Assembly: GCF_041381155.1 (NCBI RefSeq)
Contig: NC_091141.1
Coordinates: 21,286,828 to 21,350,827, forward strand
DNA length: 64,000 bases
Source of the DNA: Argopecten irradians
Lineage: Eukaryota; Mollusca; Bivalvia; Pectinida; Pectinidae
Direction of reading: 5' to 3'
Position 1 is the first letter of the stretch. Each line of letters opens with the position of its first letter. Under the pieces are notes generated by a model. That model did no database searches. It was not told the origin of the DNA and saw nothing but the letters and a program-made list of their open reading frames with translations. A program made the position numbers and the translations under genes. This document shows positions 1 through 12,315 of the stretch, piece after piece.

Positions 1-511
1 AAGACATGAGCGCAGCAGAAACTGACAAATTTACCAATTGAGCAACGCAATGTATGGGGGAAGAAGCCCGTACACGGATGGCCCGAACATGAGAAACCCA
101 GGCTTTAGTGACAACAGTACCCATGGTTATTCTCAGTCTACATCATCAAACGACGGAAACCCAAACACACACATATATAGGACAGTGTAGAGAGTATGTC
201 TACCTTATCCTGGAACGTTTATTGAGGGATAGGAGACAAACTTATATCAAAAGAGTTTTTAGATTTTACCAGTAGCAGTAATATTGTCTTTGTGTATATT
301 TAATTTCTATTTGTTTTCATAGTAAATCCGACTTTCTGATTGGCAGTTATTTTTTTCATATACTATGAAGAAAAAAATCCGAGAATGGCGCGAAAACTAG
401 AGACGTCGATGTTGCGTATTGATTTAGAGAAAATAATCCATTGGAAAGTCAATAGAATCGTACGTTTAAACGTATTTTATGTTATCAAGTAGTATGAAAA
501 AATAATTATAA
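1..511. other. Non-genic stretch
   Basis: I see no coding exon or repeat family that I can name. The minus-strand bases at about 15-50 contain a weak tRNA A-box-like string (TTGCTCAATTGGT), but no B box follows, so no tRNA or SINE is called. Confidence 0.5.
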
Positions 512-660
512 GCATTGATGTCACTATTTTTTAACTACATCGGGTTATGAAATAAATTTTGTTTGCACTTTTATGAGAATCCGCTACGCGGATTCATACA
601 ATTTGCAAACAAAATTTCTTTCATACCCCGATGCAGTTCAAAAAATAGTGACATCAGTGC
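512..660. mobile_element. Foldback (MITE-like) element
   Basis: The two halves are inverted copies. The left arm starts GCATTGATGTCACTATTTTT and the right arm ends with its near-exact complement, AAAAATAGTGACATCAGTGC. Arms of about 65 nt pair around a centre containing GAATCCGC/GCGGATTC, itself a small inverted repeat. No coding content is present. It is probably a non-autonomous DNA transposon of hairpin type. The superfamily is unresolved because no clean target duplication is visible. Confidence 0.8.
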
Positions 661-819
661 TTAAATGAATGTTGGGACCGTGATTTTAATTAAAAATGCA
701 TTGCTGGATTAATGTGAGGTGATAGAGATCTTAAATGAGAACTTTGTGTTGATAAAATTATCAACTGAAAAGAAATCTACTTCACTGTTTGTTTGCTATT
801 TTTCTTACAGTAAATAGCA

Positions 820-1690
820 CATACTATGCCAAATGTGATATAAACTTGTTCGAGTACGTATATAGAAAATATGATAAGTCAGTCTAAAGAGGGAAACTAT
901 GTTATTGTCATGGGAGACTTTAATAGACGTACGGGTGAAAGACATGATTTGATTTTAGTTGATGACAACCTAGGTGCCGATGTTCTCTGATATACTTTCC
1001 AACACCTACTGTCACTTTGTAACACAACTTCATTGCGGATACTGAATGGTAGACATAAGGATGATCCGAATGGTACAATCACGTTTTATAATGCAAATGA
1101 GTCCAGTCTGATAGATTATACATTACAGAATATACCACTTTTCAACATATAAGATTCTTCAATGTCGGTTTGTTTAATGAATTTTCAGATCAGTCACCTA
1201 TAGATATATCGATTAATACAAGTTTGAATTATAATCCTACTGAAAATGAGATTTTGGTAAGCATTGCTGGAGTGAAATGGAACGATGGTACTAGATAGAC
1301 GGTTTGAATGTAGTGGAAGAAAATACTTTTCAATTAAATGGAATTTGTAATTATGAAGAACTTGACCAAATTAATATTAACAGAAACATGGAACAATTTT
1401 ACGGACCGTCTGAACGAGAATATGTCACCCAACTGCACAAAGGTCTTTTCTAGGAAGTATCCAACCAGAAAAACTTAGAATAAACTAGATGTAGACAAAC
1501 CATGGTTTAATACCCTTTGTAAATTTCATTAGAAAGAATTTCATTATGGAGAATATTTAAGTGCATTACTTACATTCACGACCGTTCTAAATAGGAATAA
1601 AATAGAAATGACCTCGTCTTTAAAAAACTGTAATACAAAAAGTTACAATGAAAACTACTTGGGATTACCAAGGATACCAGGGTAACATGT
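820..1690 (+). pseudogene. Decayed LINE ORF2 endonuclease fragment
   Basis: Conceptual plus-strand reading gives a degenerate apurinic-endonuclease-type LINE ORF2. The region near 890-930 reads GNYVIVMGDFNRRTG, containing the GDFN signature. This is followed by CNTTSLRILNGR and SLIDYTLQN (about 1018-1130), by FSDQSP near 1185, and by KPWFNTLCK near 1500, which matches the usual linker after the endonuclease. Many stops and frameshifts interrupt it and no reverse transcriptase follows. It is an old dead copy from the CR1/L2/Jockey-like group; the clade cannot be fixed from this fragment. Confidence 0.7.
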
Positions 1691-1720
1691 TAAAGTATAT
1701 ATAGAGGTTACACAATGATT

Positions 1721-1813
1721 GGTTGTTGAATATTGAATTTATTCCACACGAGTAAGTTATTTTTAAAAATTACAAAAGATACTCGCTTAGCGTCAATTCA
1801 ATATCCAACAACC
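1721..1813. mobile_element. Short foldback element
   Basis: GGTTGTTGAATATTGAATT at the left pairs with TCAATTCAATATCCAACAACC at the right, and inner CGAGTAAG/TACTCG also pair. It is a 93-nt hairpin inside decayed LINE sequence, probably a small MITE or foldback remnant. Confidence 0.7.
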
Positions 1814-2925
1814 GCGAGAAGTATGAGCTGTTTCTACCACAATCATATTCGGTTTTAGCCGATAGAAATAAGGCGGGAGACAGTAACGTGTATTTATCGA
1901 AATATGCAAATAAGGTGTAGTCATATTGTCATCAGCAAAAAGACACTCATTAGTATTCAAACTTCATCGTTTGATAAAGAATCGATATAAAATTCTTGTA
2001 TTAAGGAACATCTTTAGGGTGAAATAATACTCATTTAACGTCTTATTAAGTTCAAATCTTCATAGTGACTTCCAGAAAATAAAACTCAATGTCGGACTAC
2101 ATGTATACATGTAAAAGCATTCGCAAGACTCGGCATTGTCTATTTCCCACCAGATAATCAACAAGCCATTACCATCAAGCTCAAGTTCGTTTCACACACG
2201 TTAAAATACGCAACTCATCAGTGAAATTCTTGTCCATCAAGATCTATTATCAGTACTTAAAGTCAATGTAACATGTATGAAAACGTCACGTATTTTGACA
2301 CAACGACCACGACGCATACGCTTTTCAGCAGCAGGTTTGGGGGTCAAACGGCGATCACAACATAGAATGACGTCGTTTGATAATTGATGACATTAACAAT
2401 GATAACGTGACTCTGAGAAATAAGTAGTGTGTCAAAGTTCACAGTGTCAGCCAATCAGAATGCGTACAGAGTTTATACCACGTGTGGTATAAAAAATTGT
2501 TAATCAACAGCGTCAGTGCTTATTAAATGTCCTGAGAATTGAAGAACACCGCCTTTTGTGGTAGAAAAGAAAATTAACCCGAAAGTATTTCATTTAAAAA
2601 AAAAATTAAAAAAAAACAAAACAAAAACGCAAACAGTTTGAAAAAAGTGTCTTAACTCATGAAGATTTATGGTTTTTATGAACATTTCCAAAACTTCGCA
2701 AGGTATGAAGCATTAGTGAACGAGGTAGTGTCTGAATCAATATCAAAAACATGGTGTTACGGAGTCAACGGGATTTTTTAGGAATCGGGTGAGGAAATAT
2801 GAGAAAATGAAATAAGAAAATCTATTAAAAAAATAACAGAAATAAGTCCTGTGGATTAGACAATGCTTTAAACGAATATTTTATTTTTAGAAAAGACGTT
2901 TTTATGCCTATAGCCTTCTGTTTTT
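1814..2925. other. Non-genic stretch with one E-box palindrome
   Basis: I see no supported gene. Positions 2472-2493 form a 22-nt inverted repeat (TTTATACCAC, GT, GTGGTATAAA) with an E-box CACGTG at 2479-2484. An A-rich low-complexity tract lies at 2597-2631. Confidence 0.5.
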
Positions 2926-3000
2926 AGCTCACATGGTCCGAAGGACCAAGGTGAGCTTATGCATAACCCCCTTCCGTCCCATCTCCGTCCTTTTTGATTC
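2926..3000 (+). mobile_element. Solo 5' end of Helentron-like family 1
   Basis: TTTTTAGCTCACATGGTCC is followed by GAAGGACCAAGGTGAGCT, which makes the terminal hairpin, and then by GCTTATG and a degenerate CCGTCC tract. The same 5' end occurs at 46853 as part of a full element. Core units and the 3' end are missing here, so this is a truncated copy. Confidence 0.65.
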
Positions 3001-4620
3001 CGTGGTACATTGATAGCCTGGCCTTTCAATAACTCTGTCATACTATCAGAAGCCTGTGGGATACGTTTCTTGAATCTTATATCCTGTTCTGATGTATCCA
3101 ATTGCAGATTTTCCTTCTCTGATGAATGCACGGCAAGTATTGTATTTTATATGTGAAAGTCAATTACTCTTTTACAGTTTGAAGTTCTTAGATATATCTT
3201 TGAACCATTTAGGGCTGTAAGATCTTTTGACCACGTTTCAAGAGTGTGATATCGACTGCAGACAACATTTGTTTTTCCAACTTATGTACCCACACAAAGT
3301 CTTAACATTTTCACAGCTTTGCATACAAGTGTAACAATGTTTAAGTCATCCAAAGAGAATACATATGACCCCTGCCTATTCCCACTATCTATTACATTGA
3401 CCTAAAACCATTTTTAATATTTTTATTAACACTGACCTTTGTAATTGACATTTTGACCAAAATTCAATCCCAGGCTGTGTTACTTGAAGTTTCATCAGAC
3501 TCCATCATTCTGTTTTAAAATTATTTATGCTTGAAACCATCATCCGTGACAGGATAAGCGCTATCCTAACAAGGTGTTTTTATTAGCCCACCTCCCATTG
3601 GCCGAATTTAATATTCTGATATCTAGAAGATACTGGTCATTACCTCGTCGATGACTCGGCAGGCACGGACTTTGCTGCTTCTTGATGTGTAAAGGATAAA
3701 TGAAGCATATGAGAGGCTACAATGGGATATGCAATATATCAGCAGAAACGGACCTGAAGCTGAATTTGGACTAAGAGTTTGTAAAGAAGTAATGAATCAT
3801 CATAATAAGTTGTTCAGTGCAGACATTGTGTGGACAAAGTCGCCCTTCCCACCGATTTAATGTATTACAAATACTTTCAAACATCTACCATTTTGAAGAT
3901 CCTCGTTACAAACTCCTTCCGCGGACGGAAGGCGTGTTAACGATGTCCTATTTTTTCTTGAAAAACAGTAGATCAGTATTGCAACAAAGAGTTTGCAGTA
4001 ATATCTGCAATTGTTGACGGTATAAACACATGCGAGGCAGTTTAGTCTGACAAACTGATTAATGTTTATTCCAAACTGCCTTCTACTGTTTGAGGACAAG
4101 TCCCTTAAAGAGAAGCTCAGTCACACAGAAGTTACTCTTTATCTATCTCCATCATGAAGTATTTACTTCAGAGAAAAGTTGATCTCTTACAAAAAGGGAA
4201 ATCTACCATGAAAGTTCATAGAGAAATGACCAGCGTTGCCTTGCGATAGTAAGATATGTTGGTGGCTGCTGTGCCAGGAAGATCAAGTATGTACATGTAT
4301 ATATTCAGAGACAGCTACATTCTGCCTACAACGTTTCTGCTGAAGATCATGTGGAATATGAAGAATCATCTACAGCCGTAAAACTTTAAGATGCATTAGA
4401 TATGAATGAAAGTAGTAATGAATGAAATGGTAGTAGTGTTCACCTAACACTACACAGTGGTGTTTTTCTGCTCTGACTTGTTTTTGTGAATAACCTGATT
4501 CTATATGAACATTTCTACATCAAATTTGGCATAGTCTCTGGAGGGTTTCTCCTTATTGGACTTGTGATACAAAATGTGTGATTTGATGGATTATATAATG
4601 AAAATTGGACTTTTTAGTTT
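3001..4620. other. Non-genic, probably old transposon debris
   Basis: Short open frames occur on both strands between 3817 and 4099, but they overlap antisense to each other, have no splice context and no recognisable motif. I see no gene or structured repeat that I can support. Confidence 0.4.
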
Positions 4621-5721
4621 TTGCACTCAACATGGAACACGGTCACGTCTGATCGGTCACCAGGTAAGACCACTAATCTTACCTGTCTGCTATTATGGAT
4701 GACCATCATCAGTGTTTCCCTACAAATCGTCCATGACCTAGTCAGAAATTCCCCACCGGTAGCCCCTGAGTACATGTACTCAGGAGACATTCTCTACCTA
4801 CCCAGCCTATGTACAAACTATTTTATTGGTAATAAGCAGGCTCATATTTAGAATGGGAACAGAAATGAAACAATTGATCATGACTTTAACCTGCCAGCTG
4901 GTTTTGAAATTTGTTCCTGGAACATCAGAAGTATATTCAACAAACTCCCGCAGATTTCATTACACTGTCACAACCACCCGTTGGATATATTGTGTTTCCA
5001 AGTAACTTGGCTTACATCTTCAATCCAGAGTGAAGAAATATCCATTCCGGGATACTCTCTAGAACGCCTTGATCGACGTGATGGGAGCCGTCATGGTGGT
5101 GTGGGTACTTACATTAAAAAAAGATACTCCATGCATTAGGCGCTCAGATCTTGAAATCGATGATCTCGAAGTAATGTGTATCCAGATACACTTCAAATGT
5201 TCAAAGCCATTACTTATTGGGAATGTGAACAGACCCCCAAACTGTAACTCTACACTATGGCTTGAACAGTTTAAAGTATTTTTATCCAAATGTCAGCGGG
5301 AAGGAAATGAATTCATTTTACTTGGTGATTTTAACATAAATCTGAAAAGTGCAAATTGTGAAAGATCTAACTGAAACTTTCAATTTGCATCAAATGGTTA
5401 ATGAACCAACTCGCGTCGCTGATACCTCAACACTCATTGACCACCCAATGTATGCTGTGAAAGTAGTCAAAAACAGTCTCGGTGATCACTATCCTGTGTG
5501 TATCGTACGTAAACGATCATTTGGCTCAAAGTTCATGCACTCCAATATGACATACCGATCGTTAAGAACTTTGATGAGCACGTGTTTAGGGACGCCTTCG
5601 CAAACATCCCGTGGAAACCTTTGGAAACTTATACATGAACTTAGTCCTAAGCAAACCTCATCATCTCCAAACATGTTAACTATCAATGATGAAAGTGTAT
5701 TCCAAAAAGTGAAATGGAAAT
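4621..5721 (+). pseudogene. LINE ORF2 endonuclease domain, frameshifted
   Basis: This is the 5' part of a second LINE. The readable pieces in order are FEICSWNIRSIFNKLPQIS near 4900, then IPGYSLERLDRRDGSRHGG and VGTYIKKRYS near 5045-5125, KPLLIGNVNRPP near 5205, EFILLGDFNIN near 5308 (the catalytic GDFN motif), FNLHQMVNEPTRVADTSTL near 5380 and LGDHYPV near 5480. This order is the normal one for an apurinic endonuclease domain of CR1/L2/Jockey-like LINEs. Frameshifts and stops, for example around 5135 and 5370, break it. The reverse transcriptase that should follow is absent and a minisatellite sits in its place. Confidence 0.85.
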
Positions 5722-6903
5722 AGAGGTAAATCCTTTAAATCGCTACTAGTCATAGAGTGCTGCATGGATTGTAAAACAAATTTGGCCTCAAACATCCTTG
5801 GGGGAGGGGGGACAGAACTTGTATAAATTTTGGCTCTGATCCCCCGGGGCAGGAGGGGCGGGGCCCAATAGTGGAAATAGAGGTAAATCCTTTAAATCGC
5901 TACTAGTCATATAGTTCTGAATGGAAAGTAACCAAAATTAGCCACAAACATCCTTGGGGGAAGGGGAACAGAACTTGTATAAATTTTGGCTATGGTCCCC
6001 CGGGGGCAGCAGGGGCGGGGTCCAATAGGGGAAATAGAGGTAAATCCTTTAAATCGTTACTAGTCATAGAGTTCTGAATGGAATGTAACCAAATTTGGCC
6101 ACAAACATCCTTGGGGGAAGGGGAACAGAACTTGTATAGATTTTGGCTCTGGTCCCTCGAGGGCAGGAGGAGCGGAGCCCAATAGGGGAAATAGAGGTAA
6201 ATACTTGAAATCGCTACTTGCCCTAGAGTTCTGCATGGATTGTAACCAAATTTGGCCACAAACATCCTTGGAGGAGGGGGAACAGAACTTGTATAAATTT
6301 TGGCTCTGGTCCCCCGGGGGCAGGAGGGGGCGGGCCCAATAGGGGGAATAGAGGTAAATCCTTTAAATCGCTACTTATCATAGAGTTTCTGAATGAAAAG
6401 TAACCAAAATTAGCCACAAATATCCTTGGGGAAGGGGAACAGAACTTGTATAAATTTTGGCTCTCTGATCCCCCCAAGGGCAGGAGGGGCGGGGCCCAAT
6501 AGTGGTAATAGAGGAAAATCCTTTAAAATCGCTACTTGTCATAGAGTTCTGAATGGAATTTAACCAAATATGGCCAGAAAATATCCTTTGGGGAAGGGGA
6601 ACAGAACTTGTGTAAATTTTGGCTCTGATCCCCCGGGGGCAGGAGGGGCAAGGCCCAATAGGGGAAATAGAGGTAAATCCTTTAAATCGCTACTTGTCAT
6701 ATAGTTCTGAATGGATTGTAACCAAATTTGGCCAAAAATATCCTTGGGGGAAGGGGAACAGAATTTGTATAAATTTTGGCTCTGGCTCCCCGGGGGCTGG
6801 AGGGGTAGGGCCCAATAGGGGAAATAGAGGTAAATCCTTTTAAATCGCTACTAGTCATAGAGTTTTGAATGGAATGTAACCAAATTTGGCCAGAAATATC
6901 CTT
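5722..6903 (+). repeat. 157-bp minisatellite (core of Helentron-like family 1)
   Basis: About 7.5 head-to-tail units of 157 bp are present. Landmarks in each unit are TCCTTTAAATCGCTAC, CATAGAGTTCTGAATGGA, CAAATTTGGCCA, CATCCTTGGGGGA, CAGAACTTGTATAAATTTTG, a GC-rich CCCCCGGGGGCAGGAGGGG and CCCAATAGGGGAAATAGAGG. The same unit forms the core of the complete element at 46853-47973. Here the flanking 5' hairpin and 3' terminus are missing. Short open frames on both strands in this block are by-products of the repeat. Confidence 0.9.
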
Positions 6904-7486
6904 GGAAAATAAAGATTCTCATGTCAAAATAATTTTAAAGTGTCCTAAACAGAACTGTACCAAATTTTTATTCAAAGCAATTTCTTGTAAATTTTGGCAT
7001 CAATGATTGGAATCTTTTACCAAATGACATGAAGAAAATTCAAAACTATCCAACCTTTAAACGAAATCTTGTCCAGTACTAGAGGTATAAAATTTCACTA
7101 TCATAGACCAGTATTATATTTTAATTGTGATGTCTAATCATTTTTTCTATCTGAGTTTCTTATTTGAATTCCTTATAATATTATGCATACTTATTTTAGA
7201 TTATGCTATATTAGCATGTAACTATGTCAATGTTTTTGCTATATTAGTATATATGTATACAAGGCATATGCCTTTTAATGACGTATTACTATGCATGAGA
7301 TTTGTGCATCCTGTGATAATTTTAATTATATTTTCTGTGACATTTTTGTGATTGTTTATAAATTTGCTTATTTTGTCTGCTATTTTAACTAACAAATGAT
7401 ATTATGTTTTACTAACATGAGGACCATGTGGTAGATAAGCCTTTTGTAAATCAATCCTCAATAAATAAAATTTATTATTATTATTA
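6904..7486 (+). pseudogene. LINE 3' end: ORF2 C-terminus and 3' UTR
   Basis: The reading near 6990-7080 is INDWNLLPNDMKKIQNYPTF followed by KRNLVQY and a stop. This is the standard C-terminus downstream of LINE reverse transcriptases. A 3' UTR follows, containing GACCATGTGG and AGATAAGCC, and ends at AATAAATAAAATTTATTATT with a TTA-repeat tail at about 7462-7486. It is most simply the 3' end of the same copy whose endonuclease lies at 4621-5721. Confidence 0.8.
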
Positions 7487-7930
7487 AAGTGTTCTTCAAC
7501 AACAAAGTCAGATACCTGAAACACTTATAGATGTCTCAAAAATCTTATGGAAGGTCTTACCCATATCTCAGATGAACTAAAATATTTTGTTATGCTTGCT
7601 TGCATATCCAGCAAGATGAACAAACAAATACTCATTTGTACAATTCATATTTGAAAAAACTCTGAGCAACAGTAAAAGTTACATTACCTCTGATGTATGT
7701 ACACACATAAACCGCAATTTTATAGAAGATACAGGAATCCCATGTATCATTCGTGACATTGTCCTGAAGGCATCTGTAGTTCATATGGTCTTCATCAAGA
7801 TTATACAAGAAAGATCTACTTCAAGCTCTTACTGTTGAAAAAATTTAGCACATAGGAAGCAAATTCAAGTAAGAAAAAAACAAAAAATCAAAGCGACAGA
7901 AACAACCATCTACAGTCTCTCAACCAACAA
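7487..7930 (+). other. AT-rich leader before the Ser/Thr/Gln repeat block
   Basis: This sequence joins the LINE 3' tail to the repeat block. It looks degraded (AACAACAAAGTCAGATACC, then many stops) and probably belongs to the same decayed ORF as the PHD-like segment downstream. No intact frame is visible. Confidence 0.35.
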
Positions 7931-8680
7931 CCCCAAGTCAGTCAACTTCACAAGAAAACTATTCTACAGTCTCTCAACCAACAACCCCAAGTCAGTCAAC
8001 TTCACAAGAAAACTATTCTACAGTCTCTCAACCAACAACCCCAAGTTCAGTCAACTTCACAAGAAAACTATTCTACAGTCTCTCAACCAACAACCCCAAG
8101 TCAGTCAACTTCACAAGAAAACTCTTCTACAGTTTCTCAACCAACAACCCCAAGTCAGTCAACTTCACAAGAAAACTCTTCTATAGTTTCTCAACCAACA
8201 ACCTCAAGTCAGTCAACTTCACAAGAAAACTATTCTACAGTCTCTCAACCAACAACCCCAAGTCAGTCAACTTCACAAGAAAACTATTCTACAGTCTCTC
8301 AACCAACAACCCCAAGTCAGTCAACTTCACAAGAAAACTATTCTACAGTCTCTCAACCAACAACCCCAAGTCAGTCAACTTCACAAGAAAGCTATTCAAC
8401 AGTCTCTCAATCAACGACCTCAGTCAGTCAGCTTCACAGAAACAATCAGAGGCAACAACTAGCAAATCTTCATCTGGATCTAAAATAGTATGTGCACTGT
8501 GCAACAAAGTGTGGAAATCAATATATTGGATCCAGTGTGACAGTTTTTCAAAGTGGCTACATACAAATGTAAGAATCATACTGGACTTGGAGCTAAATCA
8601 AAGTGAGATGCTATTCAAACTGTTGAGGTTTATTGCACCAATGGTTACCAATTATCGGACATATATATTTAACTTGTTTA
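7931..8680 (+). pseudogene. Ser/Thr/Gln 18-residue repeats plus PHD-like zinc finger (probable LINE ORF1 remnant)
   Basis: About nine copies of a 54-nt unit encode QPTTPSQSTSQENYSTVS in one frame. A single-base insertion near 8045 and base losses near 8415-8440 shift the frame. After the array the reading is SKSSSGSKIVCALCNKVW and then WIQCDSFSKWLHTN. This gives Cys-x2-Cys, a WIQCD block and a Trp-Leu-His, which is the PHD-finger pattern, although a later Cys is replaced (CDSF for the usual CDxC). PHD fingers of this kind occur in ORF1 of CR1-like LINEs. A decayed ORF1 is therefore likelier than a host gene; a host PHD gene fragment is the alternative. Confidence 0.6.
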
Positions 8681-11600
8681 TGAAGTATGTGATTAATGGA
8701 ACTAGAAACCAGAGTCGCATGCAATGGATTCATTATCAATTGTATATTTTTTTTTTCAATATGAACAGCTTATTTCGCAACGAATCTATGAGGAAAAGCG
8801 TTACTTAATTTCAGTCTACTTGTTGCCTAATTTCAGTTTACTTGAACCTTAAAGTTTACAGTATCATGATGGCGATGGTCATAAACTTCAATGAATTCTG
8901 GGTTGTTACATAGTGCGTACTAGTTGCTTCAGTAGTCAAAGACTTGTTTTGATATCACCTCTTTATGTGAGGTGTTACCAACCCTCATCAAGATACAGAT
9001 TCATGATAATTATGGAAAAAAATCCATGGATTCCTGATTGTTTGGTTGAGAAATATATTTAATGCACAATGCAAAATTACTTATATTACCGAAAAATAGT
9101 ATAACTAATATTTCTTGATGACGCGAAAGCAAAATACTATACTATATGGAAACATTCATTCCTACCTGTGATTTTACATTGGATTTCCAAATATTTAATG
9201 CTCATCCTCTTCATTACCATAATGAAATCATTAATTTTCCTTTTCTGTTCATTGTCGATAATTTCAAGTTGTATTTCTACTTCAGGTGCCAAGGCCTGTA
9301 TATCATAAACAGAATGGGTTTAATCACATAGTGATGTAATTAATTTAATAACACATTACTTTAATTCATACATGTACCTGTTTTTTCATAATTTTTTTTA
9401 TTTTTATTTTATATGGCAATTGACCCACACATACATGGTTCATCAAACGTTCCTTCTGTATCATATGACACATGTAATTTGTAGTGTTTGAAGATACAAA
9501 AGAAGAGGTCACCTTTGAAAATTACTTTATATGTGATTTCTGTCTACTTGGCCAGGAATAATACCAAAGAATTGTACTTTGTTCTTTGCCCATAGGTGTA
9601 ATTAATGATGATAAGCCATGGCCAGTATACATTGTACTACTGGTGTTTGAGGCAGAAATGTCCTGGCCCTTTTCACTACTAGGTGTACCGGTGAGCCGGT
9701 GTACCTATTACCTGATGTATATATTGATCCTTGTCATTGGCCAGTGGCACATAATTTTAATTGCATACAGGTACATATTAGTCTTAAACTTTACCTTAAT
9801 CGTAAGATACATGAAATGAGAATAAAGGACAAATAAACAAAACTAATTAAACGGATGTCAATTGAACAGGTAATTGAAATACAATTAGAGGTAATTGGCT
9901 ATTACATGTTTGTTGTAATATGATAAAATACATTACTTTCATAAAGAAAGAGTGCTTATTAGAACATTTATGTACATTCGATCTATTATATTATTCGAGA
10001 CTTTTAATTACCACATTTTGCTAAATCATCTTAATATTGTGTAATTATATTATATTGAAGTTCTATGATCGATTAATTTACTGTTGGTATTGTTATTCGT
10101 AATTCTTTGATATATTGTTGTTGGCTTTAACTCTGAGTAGTAATTATATCTATTTATTGTGTAGTGTTAACTGAGCAGTATTAAGGAGTCTAGACCAGTC
10201 CAACCAGGTGTGACACTTATCCCCAGGACAATGGACAATTATTTTACCTGCCGGACGTACACTTGAGTTCAAAATGCCTTGTGTTAATCTTCCGTGTTAT
10301 TGTTAAATAATAATATGTGTTATGTTTTGTGATGAGTTAGTTAGGGTCTAGAGCTCGGACGGCACGGGTTGATTTTCGGATACTCCGGGAATCGCCTACC
10401 GACTTCTAGGAAGTTACATTTAATGAAATGATATTTGGAAAATTATTCAGTATCTTTGGATTTCATACCTTAAATAGATATATATCACAACGACGTCATC
10501 CCCGTTGTGAAATTACCATTACATGTAATTGATTTTTGCCTCAGTTCATTGTATACGTGACGAACTTTACGGAGCCATATTTTGGTTACCATCTATTCTT
10601 GTGAAAAAATTAGCGATCTAGCTCACAACACAATTTTTCACAAAAATCTTTTTCTGCAAAAATCTCGTCCATTTTGAAATTTTCGCAACGGAGACTTTAA
10701 CATATTGTACAGCATGCAATTGTCAATCTGTGTACAAAACATTAGCGCTCTAGCTCAAAATACTATTTACCGAAAAGTAAGCACGAACACGGAACTTGAT
10801 AAGTCGTGTCAAATTTCGTGGACAAAATATCGGCCATTATGAAGAGGTTCCTACTTCATAAATACGCCTTATTGTCAGGCATTTTCTAGACCTTTTTCGG
10901 TTGAAAAATCAAAGCGATATATAAAAAACAAATTTGTACCGGAAGTGGTCAAAGTTGAACGCAAAATATGTTCAAATCTTTTGCCGGGTAAAAAAACTAA
11001 GGTTTTACAGTTATATACATCTAAATACCCACCATAATGTAGCCTATGCACGTGTGTACAGCTGTGCAAAAAAATCGGATCAACATATCAAAACAACATG
11101 GATAAATCGTCTGAAATTAGGCGGTCAAAGTTGTGTTGCAAGTTAAGTCGTTTTTAACTTTCGCGGGCAGTAACTCATTAGTAATTTTTGAGATAATCGT
11201 GTTACGAGCTCGTGTCCGTCCAACCGATATTCAGATGTATTCTGAGGATCGTAGTTGGATTCAGACATGTATCGTGGAACTATAGACTTATTTCGTACCT
11301 CATTTAAAAGATACATTCATCATCTTCACGATGCTATATGGATTTCAGATATAGAATTGTTTTATGTTACAGTCGTTTTAAATGACATACCTTTATTTAC
11401 GGATTTTGTGGCAGTAGTATAAAACATTAAATTCGAAGACTTTGAACGCAAACACTTCACACACAGTCCTTGAGTCATTCATGACCGACTTAAAAAAAAT
11501 CCATATTTTATCTTTGCTGAATATAACCCATTGTTAATAACCCATTTTACTAGAGAAAATGATGAACAGGATAATTTAACAATAAAGTAATATCGGCAGA

Positions 11601-11856
11601 CGACCTATGTGATATTTAGGTGTAAGTAAGAGATTTAAATAGGTATTACCGACCGTTTTATCAGAGATGTAAGGTGAGAAACTTCTTATAGACAACTGAA
11701 CCGAATTAACACTTTGAATCGATCCATTTACACCGTTTTGTTTAAATCCAAGTCGTTTATTCAATTAGTCAGGTTTTTGGTTATAGCCGCCGAATCCTTG
11801 AAGAATCTTAATAACTTTAATGCTTTTATTGTTATGAAAACATCTAGAGAATTGAA
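8681..11856. other. Non-genic stretch
   Basis: It is AT-rich with only short frames on both strands. Two related fragments near 10608-10650 and 10741-10780 share TAGCxxTCTAGCTCA and look like a small divergent duplication. A minor inverted repeat (AGGTGTACCGG/CCGGTGTACCT) lies near 9681-9706. No gene is supported. Confidence 0.5.
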
Positions 11857-12078
11857 ATGGTACAAATCACTTTACACGCAATAGAAAATCGTCGCCGCGT
11901 CCCGCGGAGGTGCACTGTCGACAACGCAGGACAGAAAGGCCTCGCGTACCCGATAATATCTGGAAAAACCGTTACACGAGATGATGAAACTATTTTCGCT
12001 GATTCTGTTTTGAAGGTGCTAGCTTGTCAACAGGGAGTGACTCCGGAGTCGGTATTATACAGAATTAAAACAGCGTGA
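11857..12078 (+). CDS. Unrecognised 73-codon open frame
   Basis: The open frame runs from ATG to TGA and has higher GC and more ordinary codon use than its surroundings. It begins MVQITLHAIENRRRVPRR and includes DETIFADSVLKVLACQQG. The opposite strand is also open over much of it, so strand is not certain. There is no signal peptide, zinc-finger pattern or clear splice site at the start. It may be a single exon, a gene relic or transposon debris. I do not recognise it, and it could equally be chance. Confidence 0.3.
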   Translation: MVQITLHAIENRRRVPRRCTVDNAGQKGLAYPIISGKTVTRDDETIFADSVLKVLACQQGVTPESVLYRIKTA

Positions 12079-12159
12079 TCCTTTAAAACACATTATAACT
12101 GGCACACAAGACCATGTATCACAGAATATTGTCTTTGATACTTCTAGCAAGTATAATCC

Positions 12160-12315
12160 ACCAAATGTATGCAGAATTAGCTAGTAGAATTCATCGAGTG
12201 TCCGTAGGAAGAGTAATAGGATTCATCAAGTGTTCGAAGAATTAGTAAGTAGGATTCATCGAATGTCTGTGGAATTAACAAGTAGAATAAGTAGAATTCA
12301 TCGAGATTCTGTATA
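12160..12315 (+). repeat. Degenerate ~40-bp tandem repeat
   Basis: AGAATTCATCGAGTGTCCGT recurs with variation about four times (GGATTCATCAAGTGTTCG, GGATTCATCGAATGTCTGTG, AGAATTCATCGAGATTCTGT). Unit length is irregular. Confidence 0.6.

Noticed and set aside
15..50. tRNA-like or SINE start, with a similar string near 18575-18600
   Set aside because: Only an A-box-like stretch is seen, with no B box. The similarity (AATTGGTxAATTT) is too short and AT-rich to count.
2472..2493. Palindrome as a transposon end
   Set aside because: It is an isolated 22-nt inverted repeat with no second copy in the window; listed only as an E-box palindrome.
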